64,000 bases of DNA, taken from Aldrovandia affinis. Its lineage: Eukaryota; Chordata; Actinopteri; Notacanthiformes; Halosauridae. The DNA is taken from assembly GCA_029706075.1 (NCBI GenBank), contig JAINUG010000018.1, forward strand, positions 1,256,001 through 1,320,000, given 5' to 3'. Each line of letters starts with the position of its first letter. The stretch's first letter is position 1. A program made the translations under genes and the position numbers. This document shows positions 59,385 to 64,000 of the stretch, in pieces. Below the pieces are notes generated by a model. It ran no database searches and was not told where the DNA came from. It saw nothing but the letters and a program-made list of their open reading frames with translations.

Positions 59385-59860
59385 TTAATTAACTTTTTCA
59401 AGAGCTTCTATGTCTTTCTTGTAGTGCGGTGCCCAGAACTGCACACAGTGCTCTAAGTGAGGTCTGAAAAAGGCATTATATAACATTAATATAACCTCCT
59501 TTGATTTATACTCAATACTTTTTGCTATGAATCCGGGCACCCTGTTGGCTTTTTTCACTGCTGTAGCACACTGCTTTGATGCGAATAGACTTTGATCAAC
59601 TAAGTCTTTTTCAAATTGAACACCTACTAACTTTTCTCCTCCCATAAAATACTCCTGTTTTTATTTCCCACATGCATAACTTTACATTTAGTAATATTGA
59701 ATCTCACCTGCCATGTTTGTGCCCATTCTTGGATTACTTTAGTCGATTCCAAACTGTTTGCTAAACCCCCAACTTTAGTATTATCTGCAAATGTAACTAT
59801 TTTGCTACTAACATCCCTATCAAGATAATTTATAGATACGGTCCCAGTTAAATAATAATA
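59385..59860 (-). pseudogene. LINE reverse transcriptase fragment
   Basis: The reading is FADNTKVGG (the catalytic motif is normally FADDTK, so one catalytic aspartate is changed to N), followed by WQVRFNITKCKVMHVGNKN. After a frame break comes GVQFEKDLVDQSLFASKQCA, VKKANRVPGFI, YKSKEVILMLYNAFFRPHLE and FWAPHYKKDIEALEKVN. These are the palm-to-thumb region of a LINE reverse transcriptase, in the family order. The enzyme would copy element RNA at a nicked target. This copy lacks the N-terminal endonuclease and most of the polymerase, and is dead. Confidence 0.85.
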
Positions 59861-59870
59861 ATACAATATG

Positions 59871-61190
59871 AATTGCTTATGATAATAAAAGTATATTTCA
59901 CAGACTTTTCTAGAAAGGACACAGTTCAGTACGCTGAAGAGTTGAGTCTCTCTCGCCTCAGGAGAGAGAATAAAGCCACTGTGCTTGCAGTAGTGGGCCG
60001 GGTTGACAAGGGCTTTTTCTGCGTGGCGAGAGCGCACCGTCCTTCAGCGAGAGAGAGAGAGGGAGAGGGAGAGGGCCAAGAGGAAGGCCGAGACATGGAC
60101 GCTGCGCCGTTTGTGCAGGGAGAGATTGAGACCTCGGAGTGCCTCCTGTTTGTCTCCCCCTCCCTCCCCGATACGCCGGCTGCGCTCTCCCACCCCTCGT
60201 CCCGGCAGAGCGGGCGAGATCGCTGTTTACCAAACAAATGTATGGAGTGGTTTTCAGGTTCACTGGTCTGGACAGATTATTCAATTTCCCTGCCGCCCTC
60301 CCTCACCCCCCTAAATGTCCCGCGCGCACGCGATTGATGGCTCTCCGGGAATACAAAATGGAGCTCGCTGTCATTAAGATGAGCCCACGTGCTTTTTCTC
60401 CCACACACACACACACACACACACCCAGCCAACGTTATCTGTGTGTTTGCATAGACCGTTAAATCTGCTGTAGAAAACACAACCTGGGCAACAGAAAATA
60501 CATTCACCCCGCATAGTTAGAGAAGCCGGCTGAAACCAGCACCATGCAGTTTTATGGAATGTGTGCTGTTGATACCTGCTTTTCTCAAGCAAAATGTAAA
60601 ATGTTTAAGCTAGTTGTTTTATGGTAATATCTGGCTAATTGGGGATACTTTTGTGTATTAGTGGTAATGCAGTTCATTCCTATTGGCAGGTGAAAATGAC
60701 TGTATTTCAAGGTGAAAAGTGAAATCTTCTCCAACGTGTTCCGTGCGATTGATACTGGCAGCTGCATTTTTAAATGTACTTATTTATTTTTGTTTTCAGT
60801 TGTGAAAAAGGGAAGCGTTTCGCTGCGGATTAGAGACGACTCAGGATGTGCTCTTAATTAAAAGCCAACTTTCCACTTGTTTGTGTCTCCTCTCGAGCTG
60901 CGGCAGCACAGATCACAGAGCGATTACTCTTTAATGACATGATTACTGCTCCAAACCACTGTCACACAGGGCCGGGGGGGTACGGTATAAACACAGTTAT
61001 GAAACAAACACTGTACTTATTGCTGACGGAACATGCTGTAGCCTGAGACACAAACGGCCATACAGTAACCAGCTCAAATTGTGCACAGAATAATCAAAGC
61101 ATACCCAGGTGCCTCTGGTTTAAACAAAAATCATAATAATAACCGGATCTAACGTACATTTACGTTCTCTGACGTGCGTGCGTGCGTGCA
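59871..61190. other. Single-copy intron sequence with GA run
   Basis: It contains a GA-rich run at 60047-60078 and the short CA array at 60402. A TTTTGTTTTCAG at 60788-60799 resembles an acceptor, but the following sequence is not a CDKAL1 exon. Confidence 0.45.
60402..60424 (+). repeat. Short CA array
   Basis: CACACACACACACACACACA with flanking CCCAG. Confidence 0.9.
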
Positions 61191-61192
61191 TA

Positions 61193-61245
61193 CAGTGGGG
61201 TCCAAAAGTCTGAGTCCACAACCAAGATCTATTTGTTTTGCTGAA
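61193..61245 (+). mobile_element. Solitary Tc1-like inverted repeat fragment
   Basis: A TA at 61191-61192 is followed by CAGTGGGGTCCAAAAGTCTG and then AGTCCAC, a terminal repeat type known from Tc1-like elements in fish. No transposase remnant or partner end was seen nearby. Upstream it abuts a short GTGC repeat. Confidence 0.6.
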
Positions 61246-62059
61246 ATGCCAGAGACCGATTGGTTGCTGGGAAGGACCCAGAACGGTTGGTTTACAGCGG
61301 GCCACAGGTTTTCACATTCAAGTGCGATCTGATGTCACCCTCGCCAGGAGGAACGAGAAGGAGCGTTTGCAAACCAAACAAACTGTCACGGAGTATGTTT
61401 AGTCTCACAGTAATTCAAATAAATATGAACCCTCAAGGCCTCAGATTGGACAAGTTTTATGGACAAGGCAGTGAAAAATGAGTTAATGGCACTCGGCACT
61501 GATTGATGACTCGTGTATAGAATAGCGTGTCATTCCTGCTAGGATGTGGCAGTGTGGGGTGGGGGGTGGGGGCGTGCCGATTGGCAGGCCGCTTTGCGTC
61601 TGCCTGTCTCAGACCAAATCCAGTTTAAAACAGGGGGCTGCTTTGTGTCCCCCTGCCCCCCAACACAGCCCCTGCCTTTATTACCCCCACCATGTTACCC
61701 TGGCTCACTCCTCCCCGGCCCTTCTCACCGCTCCTCCGAGGCCTATAAGATCAGGCCTTTCGGAAAGTGCAAACAGAAACATAACATTGGCTCATTCTTG
61801 CCCCCAGGTTCCTGCAGAAGGCAGACGGACACTCGGGAGAAGGGCAATATTTCTCTCTTCAGAACTTTTCCCACTGCCTTTTTTACAATTTTAAACAGGA
61901 GTCAAAGTTTTGACTATGAACTTTTGCCTCTTCAGAATTGTGACTTTGATATACAGCATGCTTTTGAGAAACTGGAGAAGGGTGTAATCCTGATGTAAAG
62001 GCTGGTGAAAGACTGTTTACATTTATACCATCTGTGAGGAGACCGGCGTCCTCCCTTAA

Positions 62060-62200
62060 CACGATAAATCATCATCTTTTTAATAAACAATATATGTTGT
62101 GTCTTAATGCTGCACAACCTTTCCCCCCTCCTTGAATGAATTGCATATGAAGTACAAAGCAGGCAGTCGAGGGAAGTAGTGCTTGAAATCGGACCCACGT
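62060..62200. promoter_or_regulatory. Candidate conserved noncoding element
   Basis: Complex sequence with TTTTTAATAAACAATATATG (forkhead/SOX-like AAACAAT) and GAATTGCATATGAAGTACAA (octamer-like core ATGCAT/GCATATG). Confidence 0.25.
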
Positions 62201-62802
62201 TGTTCTCTTTCTCAATCCCTCTGTTTGACGGGAGCGCTTTTTTTTGCATCACTAAATTGAAATGCCTGGTGGCTTCGCCGAGCTGTTGCTGTGGGAGTAC
62301 TCAAATCTGGCCCACGAATCCAAATTCAGTTCTGTTTTTCTGTTCTCTCAGGTGGGTAATCGAACAATTAGTGCAACTCCAATTAGATCCCTTCACACCC
62401 GACTCCCAGGTAAAGAGAGGCTGTTAAAACAGCAGTGCTTGGCTCACGAGGACCGTGATTTGAGGAACCCTGCTGTAGGCTGTGCTTGCAGAGGGGTGTG
62501 ACACGCGCTTGTATTCTTCTACTCTTAATGGGGTTTATAACTATACTTTGTAAACACCCCTACCCTGGTGATTGAGAGTCACAGTGCGTGCTGGATTTAG
62601 TTGTTACTCAGCATTGATAGGATCACTTAAAACAGTTTATTACGCGGTGATCTCGCCTCATTTGTTTCTCGGGTGTGGACTTGTTTGCAGATTTTAAGGT
62701 GAAAATGAAAGCCAGCAGGGAGATCTCCAGGACCAGGGATGGAGACCCATGTTGGAGATGACGTTAGAAGAGTTGGTTGTAGTCATGTGAGCTTTACATG
62801 AC

Positions 62803-63713
62803 TAGGGGTGTGACGGTATACCGGTATGACGGTATACTACGATATTGAAATATGAAATGGTACTATCATAAACTTAACATAATACCATGTAATTGGCAAA
62901 AGCTATTTTCATGCGGGGAAAAAAATGACCTCTAACCTAATAACCCATATTAAATAATATAATACTAGACCTGGGTTCTCTGCTAATGTAATTTAATCCC
63001 ACCACTTCTTTGGCTGTTCTTGCATTTTGTTTTGTTTACAACGCGATTGCATACATGCAGATAGCTCCCTTACATTTCCCAACCCTGGTAGGTAGCTAGC
63101 TAGCTACAAGGTATAAATCTCAGTTTGCAGTCCCTTATAAAACTTGCGATGTCCGATGCTGATTCCAATGACGAGGCGGTCTGTAATGACTAATTATATC
63201 CCCCCAAAAAGCAAACTCGTTCATCAATGTGATGGACAATCCACTTTGGATTCAGGAAAAAAGATGGTGTTGTTGAGAATGGATCTCCCATCTGTAGAGA
63301 TTGTGGGAAACATGTAATGGCCAGAGGAGGGAACACGTCAAATCTTGCATTCCACCTGTGTGCGCATCATCCTTCACGTTATGCCACAATGGAAAAAGTG
63401 AGTAGCTAAAAATAGTACTAGATCCAAAAAGTTGATAAAGCGATAAAGCAAAGTGTTGCTTAATTCACAAAGTGAATGATTTAAATTGGTTTAAATATAC
63501 AATTACAAGGAGTGAACTATATTCAGTTGCATTTTTTGTTTATTTTTTGTTTATTTTTCTTAAGTCTTTAAAGAGCCATACAACAAACATCGAGTTGTAA
63601 ACTTTGTGTGATCCTTTTTTTAGCTTAAAAACTGATACCGTGATATACAGAGAACCGTGATATTGAGTAGTACAATTATCATACCGTGAAAATGTCATAC
63701 CGTCACAGCCCTA
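62803..63713 (+). mobile_element. hAT element (911 bp) retaining a BED-finger exon
   Basis: Ends are TAGGGGTGTGACGGTATACC and the inverted ...GTCATACCGTCACAGCCCTA. The flanking 8-base direct repeats are TACATGAC (62795-62802) and TACGTGAC (63714-63721), differing at one base. Most of the transposase is missing, but one exon coding for a BED zinc finger is preserved near 63227-63397 and is followed by a GTGAGT donor. The element is therefore a deletion derivative of an autonomous hAT with a spliced gene. Confidence 0.9.
63227..63397 (+). pseudogene. BED zinc finger exon of hAT transposase (remnant)
   Basis: One frame reads WTIHFGFRKKDGVVENG, then CRDCGKHVMARGGNTSNLAF, then HLCAHHPSRYATMEK. 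The pattern Cys-x2-Cys ... His-x4-His with an aromatic/FGF lead-in is that of the BED finger found at the N terminus of hAT and ZBED transposases, which binds the element ends. A GTGAGT splice donor follows the last AAA codon at 63398. An in-frame TGA lies just upstream (before WTIHF) and a TAA further up, so no intact start is present. Confidence 0.8.
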
Positions 63714-64000
63714 TACGTGACACACTGACACACAGGTGTTAGAAAAGGCTTGGAAATGCGTTTATTTTGTGGTATCTGTTCTCAGGCTGCTGCTTTTGTG
63801 GGTAGCATGGATTGTGTTGTGTGTGTTCGCTGTAGAAGTGATTTAGAATTTTAAAAAGCTGTTTCATTGGCAGTCAAAAGGGGTCGGTCAGTCAGGGCTG
63901 TAATATTTCAGCCATGCCAAAATAAAGTTGTTGTTTGGCCTTGTGGTTACCTTGCTCAGATCTCCCCCAAAACCTTAGCGCAGTCATCCCCAACCCTGGT

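Larger units (their letters stand above)
58805..59870 (-). mobile_element. Non-LTR retrotransposon (LINE) 3' fragment
   Basis: The - strand carries the C-terminal part of a reverse transcriptase and, beyond it, a 3' region with the AAGAACATAGAAATAC and GGCCGTTCAACCC wording common in fish LINE 3' ends. The fragment is 5'-truncated near 59870, as usual for LINEs, and is interrupted at 58922-59273 by a solo LTR. I assign it only broadly to the CR1/L2/Rex-like group. Confidence 0.82.

Noticed and set aside
60788..60900. Possible exon after TTTTGTTTTCAG
   Set aside because: The following bases (TTGTGAAAAAGGGAAGCG) do not match the expected next CDKAL1 exon and no donor with an open frame and family match was found.

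Overview
This window looks like intronic and exonic DNA from a ray-finned fish, most likely a teleost. It has short exons with consensus splice sites separated by multi-kilobase introns, very long CA/GT microsatellites, several tRNA-derived SINE families carrying the tail common in fish (CTGTAAGTCGCTTTGGATAA), Tc1-like and hAT DNA transposons, a fragment of a LINE and a solo LTR. I cannot name the species.

The only host gene I can support is CDKAL1, the tRNA methylthiotransferase that makes ms2t6A at position 37 of tRNA-Lys(UUU). Three consecutive + strand coding exons are visible at 28981-29061, 35812-35860 and 41905-42025. Their phases join cleanly into 83 codons plus 2 bases, matching about residues 130-213 of the human protein as I remember it: the end of the N-terminal methylthiotransferase domain, including its third cluster cysteine, up to the residue just before the radical-SAM CxxxCxxC motif. 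The preceding and following exons were not found, so 1-28980 and 42026-64000 are read as parts of large flanking introns.

Layout. 1-28980: upstream intron with GT/CA arrays, SINEs, a 1245-bp Tc1-like element (12268-13512) nested in a SINE, three copies of an internally deleted Tc1-like derivative, and minisatellites. 29062-35811: an intron with a minisatellite just after its donor and another just before its acceptor. 35861-41904: an intron of mainly single-copy sequence ending in a long GT array. 42026-64000: downstream intron beginning with a second GT array, then a 27/22-bp minisatellite (46.6-47.3 kb), two nonautonomous hAT elements with 8-bp target duplications (49833-50295 and 62803-63713), a LINE fragment split by a solo LTR (58805-59870), and more SINEs.

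Several single-copy AT-rich blocks have the look of conserved noncoding elements. That would fit the known role of CDKAL1 introns as host of regulatory DNA for the neighbouring developmental gene SOX4, but without alignment this is only inference. All other long open reading frames look like products of tandem repeats or chance.
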